Notes under the pieces: model-generated
Seen by the model: only the letters and a program-made list of their open reading frames with translations
What the model was told of the DNA's origin: nothing
Database searches by the model: none
Program-made: the position numbers and the translations under genes
From: Bacteroidetes bacterium GWA2_31_9b
GTDB taxonomy: Bacteria; Bacteroidota; Bacteroidia; Bacteroidales; UBA12077
NCBI GenBank assembly: GCA_001769005.1
Contig: MENE01000103.1
Coordinates: 157 to 23,449, forward strand
Direction of reading: 5' to 3'
DNA: 23,293 bases
Shown here: in pieces, positions 14,551 through 23,293 of the stretch
How positions within the stretch are numbered: position 1 is the stretch's first letter
How the letters are laid out: each line of letters opens with the position of its first letter

Positions 14551-15287
14551 GAAAGCAACAATTGAGTAAGAATAACATTAAATAATAAAATCGAAATGCT
14601 GCTGTGTACAACAGCTTTTGTACTTGATTGGCCAACTTCGAGCGAACCTCCATACGAATAATAACCATGATATGAAGAAATTGAAGTAATTAAAAAAGCG
14701 AAAAAAGCACTTTTAATCAAAGCATAAACAATATAATAAGGTATAAAAGCATACTGAATACCATAAATATAGTCCTGAGAAGTCATAACTCCTGTTGCAA
14801 TACCGGCAATCCATCCACCCATAATTCCAATAAACATACTTAACAAGCATAAAAATGGACTAAAAAAAATAGTTGCAACAACTTTAGGTAAAATTAAAAA
14901 ACTAGCCGAATTAACACCCATGATCTCGAGAGCATCAATTTGTTCTGTAACACGCATTGTTCCTATTTCGGATGCAATATTTGAACCTATTTTACCAGCC
15001 AGGATTAATGCAACTATTGTTGATGAAAACTCTAAGAGTAAAGTATCACGAGCGGTGAGTCCGATTAAATATTTCGGATAAATCGGGTTTTCGGTATTAT
15101 AAGCTGTTTGCATAGTTATTACAGCTCCCATAAAAAACGAAATTATTACAACAATCCAAATAGAATTTAAACCTAGCTTATCTATTTCTTTAATCGTTTC
15201 TTTGTAATAAATCTTTAGTTTTTCTGGTTTTGAAAATACATGTGTCAATAAAATAAAGTATTTCCCAATGTGTTGAAGCAAATTCAT
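14547..15287 (-). CDS. ABC transporter permease, MlaE-like
   Basis: 246 residues with about five hydrophobic segments. The family hallmark EIGTMRVTEQIDALEIMGVN, the loop that contacts the ATPase, is at about 125-145, preceded by TARDTLLLEFSSTIVALILAGKIG. The length is normal for MlaE (about 250-260). The role is as the membrane core of a lipid (phospholipid) transporter maintaining outer-membrane asymmetry. It is the first gene of the pair and divergent from manC. Confidence 0.92.
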   Translation of the reverse strand: MNLLQHIGKYFILLTHVFSKPEKLKIYYKETIKEIDKLGLNSIWIVVIISFFMGAVITMQTAYNTENPIYPKYLIGLTARDTLLLEFSSTIVALILAGKIGSNIASEIGTMRVTEQIDALEIMGVNSASFLILPKVVATIFFSPFLCLLSMFIGIMGGWIAGIATGVMTSQDYIYGIQYAFIPYYIVYALIKSAFFAFLITSISSYHGYYSYGGSLEVGQSSTKAVVHSSISILLFNVILTQLLLS

Positions 15288-15398
15288 AGTTGAAATTTAT
15301 TTTTACAAGCTACAAATATACAAATATTGTTAGCATTCGAATTATAAAGTAAATAACTAGAATTTTCATTTTTTAATCTTTAAATATATTCGTTTTGT

Positions 15399-15406
15399 TA
15401 AATTTG
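15399..15406 (+). promoter_or_regulatory. Candidate -7 element (TAAATTTG) for manC
   Basis: Exact TAnnTTTG match 23 bp before the manC start codon; no good -33 element at the standard spacing. Confidence 0.4.
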
Positions 15407-15429
15407 TGTTTTAATTAAAACAATTTGTA

Positions 15430-16530
15430 ATGCAGGAATTAAATAAAAACAACTATTGTGTAATAATGGCTGGTGGTGTTGGTAGCCGGTTTTGGCCTTT
15501 AAGTCGTTCGAATAAACCCAAACAATTTTTAGATATTCTAGGTACAGGTCGATCCCTTTTACAAATGACTTTTGATCGTTTTAAAACAATTTGTCCAGTT
15601 GAAAATATTTTTGTGGTTACCGGTACTTCCTATGCAAGTTTAATTTCTGAACAATTACCTGAATTAAGTGACAATCAAATACTTTTTGAACCAATAAGAA
15701 GAAATACGGCCCCTTGTATTGCATATGCAAATTATAAAATATTTAAAATTAATCCGAATGCAAATATTGTTACTGCTCCATCGGATCATTTAATACTAAA
15801 AGAAAATGAGTTTAAAAAAGTGATTTTGCATGGTTTAGATTTCGTTTCTGATAAAGATGCACTACTTACTCTAGGTATAAAACCAAGCAAACCCGAAACA
15901 GGTTATGGATATATTCAATTTGATCAAAAAGAAAAAGAAGCTAAAAATCCATTGATATATAAAGTAAAAACCTTTACAGAAAAACCAAATAAAGAATTAG
16001 CTCAGGTTTTTGTTGATAGTGGTGAATTTTATTGGAATTCAGGTATATTTATTTGGTCGCTTAAATCAATTATGAAGGCTTTTAGCACATATTTACCCGA
16101 AATAGACTCTCTTTTTAAAGAAGGTTATAACTCATACAACACAACTGAAGAAGAAGCATTTATTTCAAAAACATATTTTGAATGTAGAAATATTTCCATC
16201 GATTATGGGATTATGGAAAAAGCAAATAATGTATTTATGTATTGCAGTAATTTTGGTTGGGCCGATTTAGGAACATGGGGCTCGCTTTATGAACATTTAC
16301 CTAAGGATAAAGAAAATAACTCTATTCGAGGAGAAAATACATTTACTTATAATTTAGAAAATTGTATTGTTAATTTGCCTGATAATAAACTAGCTGTTAT
16401 ACAAGGGCTTTCTAATTACATTGTTGTCGAATCAGACGGAATTCTTCTCGTTTGTAAAAAAGAAGATGAACAAGAGATAAAACAATATGTAAATGATATT
16501 AAAATGAAAAATGGGGATCACTACTTATAG
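15430..16530 (+). CDS. manC: Mannose-1-phosphate guanylyltransferase
   Basis: 366 residues. The N-terminal nucleotidyltransferase signature GGVGSRFWPLSRSNKPKQF (about 15-33) carries the GTP-binding loop and the catalytic Arg/Lys. TAPSDHLI, GYGYIQF, TEKPNKELA, FYWNSGIFIW and FGWADLGTW are further sugar-nucleotide binding motifs of the family. The reaction is GTP + mannose 1-phosphate giving GDP-mannose + pyrophosphate, the precursor of mannosylated and fucosylated surface glycans. It is a single-domain enzyme without the C-terminal isomerase domain of bifunctional forms. It is cytoplasmic, appears monocistronic and is divergent from the Mla pair. Confidence 0.93.
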   Translation: MQELNKNNYCVIMAGGVGSRFWPLSRSNKPKQFLDILGTGRSLLQMTFDRFKTICPVENIFVVTGTSYASLISEQLPELSDNQILFEPIRRNTAPCIAYANYKIFKINPNANIVTAPSDHLILKENEFKKVILHGLDFVSDKDALLTLGIKPSKPETGYGYIQFDQKEKEAKNPLIYKVKTFTEKPNKELAQVFVDSGEFYWNSGIFIWSLKSIMKAFSTYLPEIDSLFKEGYNSYNTTEEEAFISKTYFECRNISIDYGIMEKANNVFMYCSNFGWADLGTWGSLYEHLPKDKENNSIRGENTFTYNLENCIVNLPDNKLAVIQGLSNYIVVESDGILLVCKKEDEQEIKQYVNDIKMKNGDHYL

Positions 16531-16715
16531 CTGATTTTACTTGAAAATACTCTCTTATTAACATTCTTGTTTTTACTACTTACACAGTGAGTTGATATTT
16601 TTTTACACCAATTTATAGCTCAATACTCTATTAAATTGTTAATTTCATCAAATTAGTATAACTTATTCAAGTCAAAAACGTTATACTCGTTAATAAATTT
16701 TATTGGAACCATTTA

Positions 16716-18944
16716 ATGAAACGATATCTACTCATATTCCTTCAAGTAATTCTCTTAAACAGCTATTTATACTCACAAAATTGGGGCGATATTTTTTATA
16801 TGGAAACGGATGCAGAATACTTGCTCGAAGAAAAAAAATATGATAAAGCCATTGAAATTTATGAAAGAATATTAAAAAAAGTTCCTAATAGTGCTTTTGT
16901 AAAGTTCAAAATAGGAATAACTTATTTAAAAACGGACGACCAACAAAGCAAAGCAATTCCTTATCTTGAAGATGCAGTTAAAGATGTTGCAAAAGATTTC
17001 GACAGCGAATCAATTTCAGAAACACGAGCGCCAATTGAAGCTCATTTATACTTAGGTGTTGCATATCAATATAATAATAGAATTGCTGATGCGTTAACAT
17101 CATTTACCAATTATAAAGGTTTAATAGATTCAAATAATCAGAATTTTTTATTAGTAAATCAATATATTTCAAGTTGTGCAAATGCTGAAGAACAAATAAA
17201 TAATCCCCAAAAAATTAAAACTACAAACCTTGGAGATTTAATAAACGATCAAAATTCAAATTTTAATGCTGTTATTTCAGGCGATGGAAATACAATGGCT
17301 TATACATCATACACAACGAATTATATCGACTTATATATTTCTACAAAGTCTGGGGCACAATGGGGTAAACCAAAAAATGTTACTGAAAAAGTAAGTAAGA
17401 AGTATTATTTAAAAACCACAGGTATTTCTTACGATGGAACTACATTATTTCTGGCTACAGACGATCTGATTGAGAATGATATTTTTATGAGTAAACTAGA
17501 AGGAAATGAATGGACAAATGCAAAAAAATTAGATAAACCCGTTAATAGCAAGTCAAACGAAACACATGCATCTATATCAAAAGATGGAAAAACAGTTTAT
17601 TTCACCAGCGATCGTGAAGGAGGATATGGTGGTTTGGATATTTATAAAGTTGCACTCGATGAAAAAGGGAAATGGGGAGCAGTAGAAAATTTAGGTAATA
17701 AAATAAATACTTCATTTAATGAGGAAACGCCATTTGTTACAATGGATAACGAATATTTATTTTTTAGTTCTCAAGGTCACTCAAGTATTGGTGGATACGA
17801 TATTTTTTATGTTAATTTAAATGGTTCTCAGGAAGTTGTAAATATTGGATATCCTATTAATACAACAGCGAATGATTTGTTTTATGTTCCTGCTGAAAAC
17901 CTGCAATCTGGATATTTTTCAATTTTTGACAAGAATAGTAAAGGGAAAAAAGATATTTATATGGTTTCAGTTACTCCTGAAATTAAATTGAAAGGTAAAA
18001 TAATTTATGATCCATCATTAACTTCTGTTAATACACCATTTACTGTTTCAATTATGAATACTGAGAATTTTGAAGTGATTCGTATTGATTCTACAATTTT
18101 TGATAATTTTAAAGTTGACTTAGCTCCTGGTAATTATAAGATTAGCATTGCAAATCAGGGATTTAATCCATTTGAAGAAGAAATAAATATTGATCAAAAT
18201 TATACAAAGAATGAACTTTTATTTGAAGCGAATTTAAATCCAATAATTGAAGAAAGCCCAATTTTGGTAGCAGAACAAATAATTCCTCCAACAATAATTG
18301 ACCCTGTTGTAGTTAATGTTTTACCTGAACCAACTGTTGTTGTTCCGGTAGAAGAAAAAATAGCAGTTGAAGAAGAACCGATTGTTGAACAAGTTAAAGA
18401 GGAAATTATTGAAGAAATTAAAGAAGAAGTAATAGTTCCAGTAGAAGAAAAAATTGTTCAACCGATTGAAGCACCAAAACCAAAATCTAAAGAACTAACA
18501 GATTATACCAATTCAGAAAGAAAATCATATTCAGTTCAGATTATGGCTCTAAAAAAGCCTGTTGATATTGATTTTTTTAAAAATTTAAATAATGTTGTTA
18601 TAACATTATCGCCAGATGGTTATTACAGATACACAGTTGGTTATACTAGTTCTTATGCCGAAGCTATTGAGTTACAAGAAAGAATTGAACAAATAGGATA
18701 TAAGAATACATTTATTAAAACAAATCCATTTATTTTAAATTATACTATTCAAATTATGGCTTTAAAAGCCCCAATTGATTTGAATTTTTTCAAAAATTTA
18801 CCTGTAGTATCTGTTACCAAAGGAACCGATGAGTTTTACCGTTATACTTATGGTGCTTATGAATCAATTCCTATGGCTAAAGAATCGGTTCAAGAACTTA
18901 TGAGTTTAGGATATAAACAAGTGTTTATAAAGAAAATGGATTAA
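16716..18944 (+). CDS. PorE-like envelope protein: TPR, PD40 propeller, regulatory-like domain and two SPOR domains
   Basis: 742 residues. Signal peptide 1-20 with no lipobox; TPR units at about 28-155 (EYLLEEKKYDKAIEIYERIL); PD40/WD40-like propeller blades at about 170-420 (ISKDGKTVYFTSDREGGYGG, FFSSQGHSSIGGYDIFYV); a carboxypeptidase-regulatory-like beta domain at about 422-500; a Pro/Glu/Val-rich linker at 505-595 with two VPVEEKI units; then two SPOR domains at about 604-668 and 675-739 (YSVQIMALKK..., YTIQIMALKA...), clearly duplicates. P. gingivalis PorE, a T9SS component, has TPR-PD40-CRD followed by an OmpA peptidoglycan-binding domain; here SPOR domains, which bind denuded glycan strands, occupy that position. 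It is probably periplasmic and peptidoglycan-associated, linking the T9SS or gliding machinery to the wall or to division sites. The function is inferred from architecture only. Confidence 0.88.
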   Translation: MKRYLLIFLQVILLNSYLYSQNWGDIFYMETDAEYLLEEKKYDKAIEIYERILKKVPNSAFVKFKIGITYLKTDDQQSKAIPYLEDAVKDVAKDFDSESISETRAPIEAHLYLGVAYQYNNRIADALTSFTNYKGLIDSNNQNFLLVNQYISSCANAEEQINNPQKIKTTNLGDLINDQNSNFNAVISGDGNTMAYTSYTTNYIDLYISTKSGAQWGKPKNVTEKVSKKYYLKTTGISYDGTTLFLATDDLIENDIFMSKLEGNEWTNAKKLDKPVNSKSNETHASISKDGKTVYFTSDREGGYGGLDIYKVALDEKGKWGAVENLGNKINTSFNEETPFVTMDNEYLFFSSQGHSSIGGYDIFYVNLNGSQEVVNIGYPINTTANDLFYVPAENLQSGYFSIFDKNSKGKKDIYMVSVTPEIKLKGKIIYDPSLTSVNTPFTVSIMNTENFEVIRIDSTIFDNFKVDLAPGNYKISIANQGFNPFEEEINIDQNYTKNELLFEANLNPIIEESPILVAEQIIPPTIIDPVVVNVLPEPTVVVPVEEKIAVEEEPIVEQVKEEIIEEIKEEVIVPVEEKIVQPIEAPKPKSKELTDYTNSERKSYSVQIMALKKPVDIDFFKNLNNVVITLSPDGYYRYTVGYTSSYAEAIELQERIEQIGYKNTFIKTNPFILNYTIQIMALKAPIDLNFFKNLPVVSVTKGTDEFYRYTYGAYESIPMAKESVQELMSLGYKQVFIKKMD

Positions 18945-18953
18945 CAAAACCAA

Positions 18954-21770
18954 TTAACCAATTAGTAGTTTGTTACTTGTTGTTCTTTTGTTATCAATTA
19001 ATTGAATAAAATAAATTCCCTTAGGTAAATAATCAACATGAATTATTTTTATAGGTTCATTTGTGTCGATTTTCTCTTCGTATAAGATATTGCCTGTAAT
19101 GTTTACAATTCTTAAAATAAAAATAACTTTCTCATTAAAATTTTCATCTATTTGTAAAGTAAAATGCCCATTGTTCGGATTAGGAAAAATTTGAAAAGTG
19201 GATAATGGGTATTGAAATTGATTAACAGAATTTAGAATAAGATGCTTAACTTCTGATGTTTCAGTGCATCCTGCAAAGTTGGTTACTTCAACTGAATAAT
19301 CGCCATCTTGGGTTATTGTATATGTCCTGTTTACTTCACCTGAAATATGTGTTCCATTTAAAAACCATTTGTTTCCATATGGAGTATTTGAAATAAGTGT
19401 ATTACCTGTATTGGTAAAGTTGGGAGCAGTACTGAATCCGAATACTTTTATATAATCAGAAACATATTTTATATATGATTCGTTTGCTATTAGAGTTACT
19501 GGTTTTAAGCCGGGTGCTGAATAAACTATTTTGTGAGGTCCTTTCCCGGTTGCTGTTTGAGGAATTGCAGTTTTGCCAAAGTCCCAGAACAGATTGTAAG
19601 TATTGTTCAATGATGTTGAATACTCAACAGTATCATAGGCACATACAGAATCACGATCAGCAAAAAAATCAACAGCAACAAATTTGCTATCTTCAACAAT
19701 ACGAATACTATCAATACAAATACCATATCCCCCTTCACCAGAACCTTCAAAAGCTATTTGTGCATTTTTATAATTTCCGGGTATTGAAACAAATACTTTT
19801 TGCCATGCCGGAACAGGATTCTCAAAATAACGTAATACGTTCCAGTTTAATGAATCATTCTCCCTGAATAGTACTTTTAATTTATGTTGATTATTATTAG
19901 CACTATCTAAATTTAAATAAAATGAAAGGATTGCTTTACTAGTAAGTTCAAGGTATAGCTTTGGGAAAATTAATTTAGCTTTATCACTGGTTGTTGTAAA
20001 AAAATAAGCATTATTGATTCCTTCAAAAGCTGTATCAATATAACCGGAATAACCTCCGCTTCTAAATGTCCAACCAATAGTATCATTTGTTCGTTCTTCA
20101 TAGAAATTTAAAGGTATAAAACTGCTATCGAATAACTGAATATAAGGAACTACTAATGCATCCATAGCCCGAACTGTTACTGAATTTGATTTTAGAGATT
20201 CATTTTTAATAATGTCGTAGTATTTAGCTGTTATCCAATATGTGTTTACTGATCCTTTATAAGATTTTGTATCTGTATAGCTTGTTAAAACTGTCGAATC
20301 AAATTTTATATTGTTTTTATAAATGTAATACCTTTTAATTTCTGATGGGTTTGTCGTTTTACTCCAGTATAATTTAATTAATGTATCGGTTACAGAAGCT
20401 TTTAAATTTGAAGGAACTGTATCGTAAGGCAAAAACCCATCTATTTCAATTAATCCTGATTGAATAGGGTCAAGCCAATGTTTTAATTGATAAATTTCAT
20501 TCTCATTGTTTTGCCATGCATGGTGAAATTGTTGGTAATAATCGTTGAAATTGTAAGTACAGTTTGCATCTCCGCCGGTTAAATCGCCAATTATTCGTTT
20601 GTTTTGATCAAACAAGGGAGAACCTGAAGAACCTCCTTCTGTTGTTCCAATATCCCAAGAATCAATCCACCAATGTGTAAACGCATTGTAATCCTGTTCG
20701 TAATTACTTGTTGTAGCTCCTTTAAATGATTTTGAAATTTTTTTTACATCTCCCGAAGGATGATGAATTGATGTAACTGATGTAGGATCTATTATATTTC
20801 TATTCCACCCTGAATAATATGGATAAAAAGATTCTGGTGGTTTTGAACTTAATTCTAATAAGGTAAAATCTAAGCTATTATTTAATGATGTTGCTTTAAT
20901 TGTTGACCCTGATATTGTTTGATTGGTTGGTCCGTTTATGCCATCGCATGTTGGACTTTCGTAATTAAAATAGAAAATTGCTGCAGTAGCTTCATAAGCT
21001 TTGTCAATACAGTGATTTGCTGTTAAAAAATAAGGTTTCTCATCAAAATTGGTATTGTTAATTAACGATCCGGTACAAAGCCAACCATTCATAGTAATCT
21101 TGCAAACTGAATGTTTGTGAATTTGCCAGTCATCTCCTTCAGTGCAATTTATATCAACATTGCAACTGCCCGAACTTCCAAATCCTTTTGAGTTTTTTGA
21201 AATGTGACTAAAAATATTTTTATAGTCATGAGCAATCGATGAAATATGAATTTCTCCTTTAAAATCAACCACATTAGGTTCGAAATATTCAATTATTACC
21301 TCATCCCCTTTTACAGGTGCAGTAGCTAATACATAATCTGGTTTATTATTTTTATATGTAAATGCACCAATTGTATGGCTTTTATCATAGTTGTAAATAA
21401 ATAGTTTTGAGCCAATTGGTAATCGGTAATAATCAAAATACACACCTAAAGAATATGCGTTAGTAGATTTAATTCGTATTGTCCATATTTTATCACCATT
21501 TTGTAATATCTCCAACCGTCCAGCATTATCAGGATCAATATCGACTTCAATAATTTCGGCATATCGCATTGATTTTAAACCCGATTGCTCATGTTCAATA
21601 TCTTCGGTTTGCAATGCTTGAATATCTATTAATGGTAATTCAATTAAAGGAATTTCATCAGTGTTTTTTGTTAAAGTAAGAGGCATTCCCTTTTCCTGAA
21701 TTTGACTTAACCCAGAAAAACAGTTGTGTAAAAAGATAAATAATAAAATGAAAATAGCGTAATTTCTCAT
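18954..21770 (-). CDS. Secreted trypsin-fold serine endopeptidase (lysyl-endopeptidase-like) with T9SS sorting domain
   Basis: 938 residues. Signal peptide 1-22, a propeptide-like region to about 200, then an S1-family protease at about 203-455 with His253 (FLTANHC), Asp301 (LDFTLLEL) and Ser382 (EGGSSGSP). The surrounding CTGSLINNT and RIIGDLTGGDANC resemble Achromobacter-type lysyl endopeptidase, but the Lys specificity is not shown. A fibronectin-like domain (about 455-530), a jelly-roll MAM/cleaved-adhesin-like domain (about 545-690), a PKD-like domain (about 695-770), an Ig-like segment and a T9SS type A sorting domain (FPNPNNGHF to the end KLLIG) follow. It is likely exported by the T9SS and processed at the C-terminus. 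It is convergent with the PorE-like gene, with 9 bp between stops and no visible terminator. Confidence 0.9.
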   Translation of the reverse strand: MRNYAIFILLFIFLHNCFSGLSQIQEKGMPLTLTKNTDEIPLIELPLIDIQALQTEDIEHEQSGLKSMRYAEIIEVDIDPDNAGRLEILQNGDKIWTIRIKSTNAYSLGVYFDYYRLPIGSKLFIYNYDKSHTIGAFTYKNNKPDYVLATAPVKGDEVIIEYFEPNVVDFKGEIHISSIAHDYKNIFSHISKNSKGFGSSGSCNVDINCTEGDDWQIHKHSVCKITMNGWLCTGSLINNTNFDEKPYFLTANHCIDKAYEATAAIFYFNYESPTCDGINGPTNQTISGSTIKATSLNNSLDFTLLELSSKPPESFYPYYSGWNRNIIDPTSVTSIHHPSGDVKKISKSFKGATTSNYEQDYNAFTHWWIDSWDIGTTEGGSSGSPLFDQNKRIIGDLTGGDANCTYNFNDYYQQFHHAWQNNENEIYQLKHWLDPIQSGLIEIDGFLPYDTVPSNLKASVTDTLIKLYWSKTTNPSEIKRYYIYKNNIKFDSTVLTSYTDTKSYKGSVNTYWITAKYYDIIKNESLKSNSVTVRAMDALVVPYIQLFDSSFIPLNFYEERTNDTIGWTFRSGGYSGYIDTAFEGINNAYFFTTTSDKAKLIFPKLYLELTSKAILSFYLNLDSANNNQHKLKVLFRENDSLNWNVLRYFENPVPAWQKVFVSIPGNYKNAQIAFEGSGEGGYGICIDSIRIVEDSKFVAVDFFADRDSVCAYDTVEYSTSLNNTYNLFWDFGKTAIPQTATGKGPHKIVYSAPGLKPVTLIANESYIKYVSDYIKVFGFSTAPNFTNTGNTLISNTPYGNKWFLNGTHISGEVNRTYTITQDGDYSVEVTNFAGCTETSEVKHLILNSVNQFQYPLSTFQIFPNPNNGHFTLQIDENFNEKVIFILRIVNITGNILYEEKIDTNEPIKIIHVDYLPKGIYFIQLIDNKRTTSNKLLIG

Positions 21771-21983
21771 TTTTAATTTTGAAAAGATTTATATCAAATG
21801 TACAAATAGTTTTCTCTCATTTCAACAAACATTATTTAATTTAGTTCGATAGAATATTTAAATTGATTTTTAGGTTTATGAATGAGATTTTTTGTTTCAA
21901 AACTGATCTCTAAATAAAACTGTATCCTAAGTTTTTACATCCCCGAATTTTATGTATTTTTAGCGTTTGTTAAATTTTACACA

Positions 21984-22565
21984 ATGTACGAATATATAAA
22001 AGGTGAGATTCAGGAAATTTGTCCAACATATCTTGTATTAGAAAATACAGGAATAGGCTATTTTATTCATATTTCAGTGAATACCTACACAAAAATATCC
22101 GGACAAAAAACGTGTATGCTTTTTATACACGAAGTTATTCGCGAAGATGCTCATTTACTTTTTGGCTTTTATGATGAAATTGAACGGGAAATATTTCTTC
22201 AATTGATCTCAGTATCTGGTATTGGTGCAAATACTGCAAGAATGATGCTTTCCTCGTTATCTCCAGGCGAAATAAAATCAGCAATAATACAAGGAAATGT
22301 TCCTTTACTAAAAAGTATTAAAGGTGTTGGTGCTAAAACTGCTGAACGAATTATTATTGATTTGCGCGATAAAGTTGGAAAATTATCCGATAGTACAGAA
22401 ATAATTGCTCATTTAGACAATACTATTAAAGAGGAAGCGTTATCAGCATTAGTAATGTTAGGTTTTCCAAAAGCTAAAATCGAAAAATTATTAAGCGATA
22501 TATTAAAAGATATGCAGGGTCTTACTGTTGAAAATCTTGTAAAGGAAGCTCTTAAACGGGCTTAA
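21984..22565 (+). CDS. ruvA: Holliday junction branch-migration protein RuvA
   Basis: 193 residues, a normal length. N-terminal OB domain at 1-62 (MYEYIKGEIQEICPTYLVLE, IREDAHLLFGF), two helix-hairpin-helix motifs at about 72-130 (LISVSGIGANTARMML; SIKGVGAKTAERIIIDLRDK), and the C-terminal RuvB-contacting three-helix domain at about 148-193 (EALSALVMLGF). It forms a tetramer on four-way junctions and, with RuvB, drives branch migration in recombination and repair. sprA follows 21 bp after its stop codon, an arrangement typical of Bacteroidota, so the two are likely co-transcribed. Confidence 0.96.
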   Translation: MYEYIKGEIQEICPTYLVLENTGIGYFIHISVNTYTKISGQKTCMLFIHEVIREDAHLLFGFYDEIEREIFLQLISVSGIGANTARMMLSSLSPGEIKSAIIQGNVPLLKSIKGVGAKTAERIIIDLRDKVGKLSDSTEIIAHLDNTIKEEALSALVMLGFPKAKIEKLLSDILKDMQGLTVENLVKEALKRA

Positions 22566-22586
22566 TGATTAATCTATGTTAATTGA

Positions 22587-23293
22587 GTGGGTATAAAATA
22601 TTTTAAATACGTAATCCTCTTTTTTGTTTTTGTGCTTTGTACATTATATGTTGAGGCACATTTTTATAATATATCTTTTTATAAGAAAACATTTCTTTCT
22701 TCTTCACCCTCGTTTGTTCAACCTCCAGATACCATTGATTTAAAATTTCCTTTCAACGATGTTGAAGAATACAATCCATTTTTAACAAAAGAGAGTTCGC
22801 CATTATATTTAAACGAACCCGATAATATAGAAGAATCAGTAGAATACGACCCTGAAACAAACGAATTTATTGTTTCAAAAAAAATTGGTTCTGTAAATTA
22901 CAGGCCATCTTCAAGAGTTGCTTATGATGAGTATAGTAATTATCAATTTGAACAATCAATAAGAAATTATTGGAAGCAGCGGTCGAAAGGAAGTGGTTTA
23001 AATACCCAAAATGGACTATTTCCAAATTTACGACTTGGTGGTGAAACGTTCGATAAAATATTCGGAAGTAATGTAATTAATATTGTTCCAATGGGTTCTG
23101 CTGAATTGATATTTGGTATAAATATCAACAAGGTTGATAACCCAATTTTATCCGAAGATCTCAGAAGTACCACAACTTTTGATTTTAAAGAAAAAATTAC
23201 AATGGAAGTTAAAGGGAATGTGGGCGATAAAATAAAACTTGGAATACGATATGATACAGAAGCTACTTTCGATTTCGAGAATCAAACAAAACT
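22587..23293 (+). CDS. sprA: T9SS outer-membrane translocon SprA/Sov, N-terminal part (3' end outside window)
   Basis: The frame opens after a TGA at 22584 and has no ATG until far inside the mature protein (in PMGSAELIFG). The first usable start is GTG at 22587, which gives a proper signal peptide (basic GIKYFKYV, hydrophobic ILFFVFVLCTLYV, then EAHF). A later GTG at 22632 would truncate it. About 235 codons are visible. The region GETFDKIFGSNVINIVPMGS, INKVDNP, TTTFDFKEKITMEVKGNVGD and TEATFDFENQ is diagnostic of the SprA N-terminal repeat. SprA forms the very large beta-barrel through which T9SS substrates, such as the two sorting-domain proteins in this window, leave the cell. No terminator separates it from ruvA. 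Confidence 0.93.
   Translation, partial: MGIKYFKYVILFFVFVLCTLYVEAHFYNISFYKKTFLSSSPSFVQPPDTIDLKFPFNDVEEYNPFLTKESSPLYLNEPDNIEESVEYDPETNEFIVSKKIGSVNYRPSSRVAYDEYSNYQFEQSIRNYWKQRSKGSGLNTQNGLFPNLRLGGETFDKIFGSNVINIVPMGSAELIFGININKVDNPILSEDLRSTTTFDFKEKITMEVKGNVGDKIKLGIRYDTEATFDFENQTK

Noticed and set aside
18342..18480. Repetitive Glu/Val/Pro-rich stretch as a DNA repeat array
   Set aside because: It is a low-complexity protein linker within the PorE-like gene, with only two loosely similar VPVEEKI units.
18945..18953. Missing terminator between the convergent PorE-like and protease genes
   Set aside because: Short convergent gaps without hairpins recur here (5507-5529, 13789-13792), so this is normal for the genome rather than notable.

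Overview
The window looks like chromosomal DNA of an AT-rich member of the Bacteroidota, most likely class Bacteroidia. The evidence is two proteins ending in type IX secretion system (T9SS) sorting domains, the ruvA-sprA gene pair (SprA is the T9SS outer-membrane translocon), a run of short signal-peptide lipoproteins, -7 promoter elements of the TAnnTTTG type, and no encoded CCA on the tRNA. I cannot name a genus. I see no phage, insertion sequence or CRISPR array; this is a housekeeping and cell-envelope region.

Layout, left to right. At 1-1762 is the 3' part of a large secreted T9SS protein (FN3-like and GEVED modules), closed by a strong terminator. At 1948-5506 are a small membrane protein, a tRNA-Cys, a PQQ-propeller lipoprotein (minus) and a periplasmic alpha/beta hydrolase (plus). 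At 5530-8534 four minus-strand genes encode an FKBP-type prolyl isomerase lipoprotein, a CoA-binding protein, a beta-lactamase-fold lipoprotein and SfsA; sfsA carries a single-base frameshift. At 8707-9303 are a YkgJ-type cysteine-cluster protein and a small unknown protein, followed by a thioredoxin-like protein (minus).

The most coherent system is at 10285-13792. A tight minus-strand operon reads sulfide:quinone oxidoreductase, DUF1641 protein, TusE/DsrC-like sulfur carrier, DsrE2-like protein, and ends in a clear terminator. A Crp/Fnr-family regulator is divergent from it. The shared 138-bp intergenic region holds two adjacent perfect palindromes of the form ATGATA-NN-TATCAT, close to the FNR box, so the regulator probably controls itself and/or the operon. 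I infer a sulfide-oxidation and sulfur-relay module under redox or sulfide control.

At 13789-15287 is an MlaE/MlaF-like lipid ABC transporter pair without MlaD, divergent from manC (GDP-mannose synthesis). At 16716-18944 is a PorE-like protein (TPR, PD40 propeller, carboxypeptidase-regulatory-like domain) that ends in two SPOR domains where PorE has OmpA. It is convergent with a large trypsin-fold secreted protease carrying a T9SS signal. The window closes with ruvA and the N-terminal part of sprA, whose only plausible full-length start is GTG.
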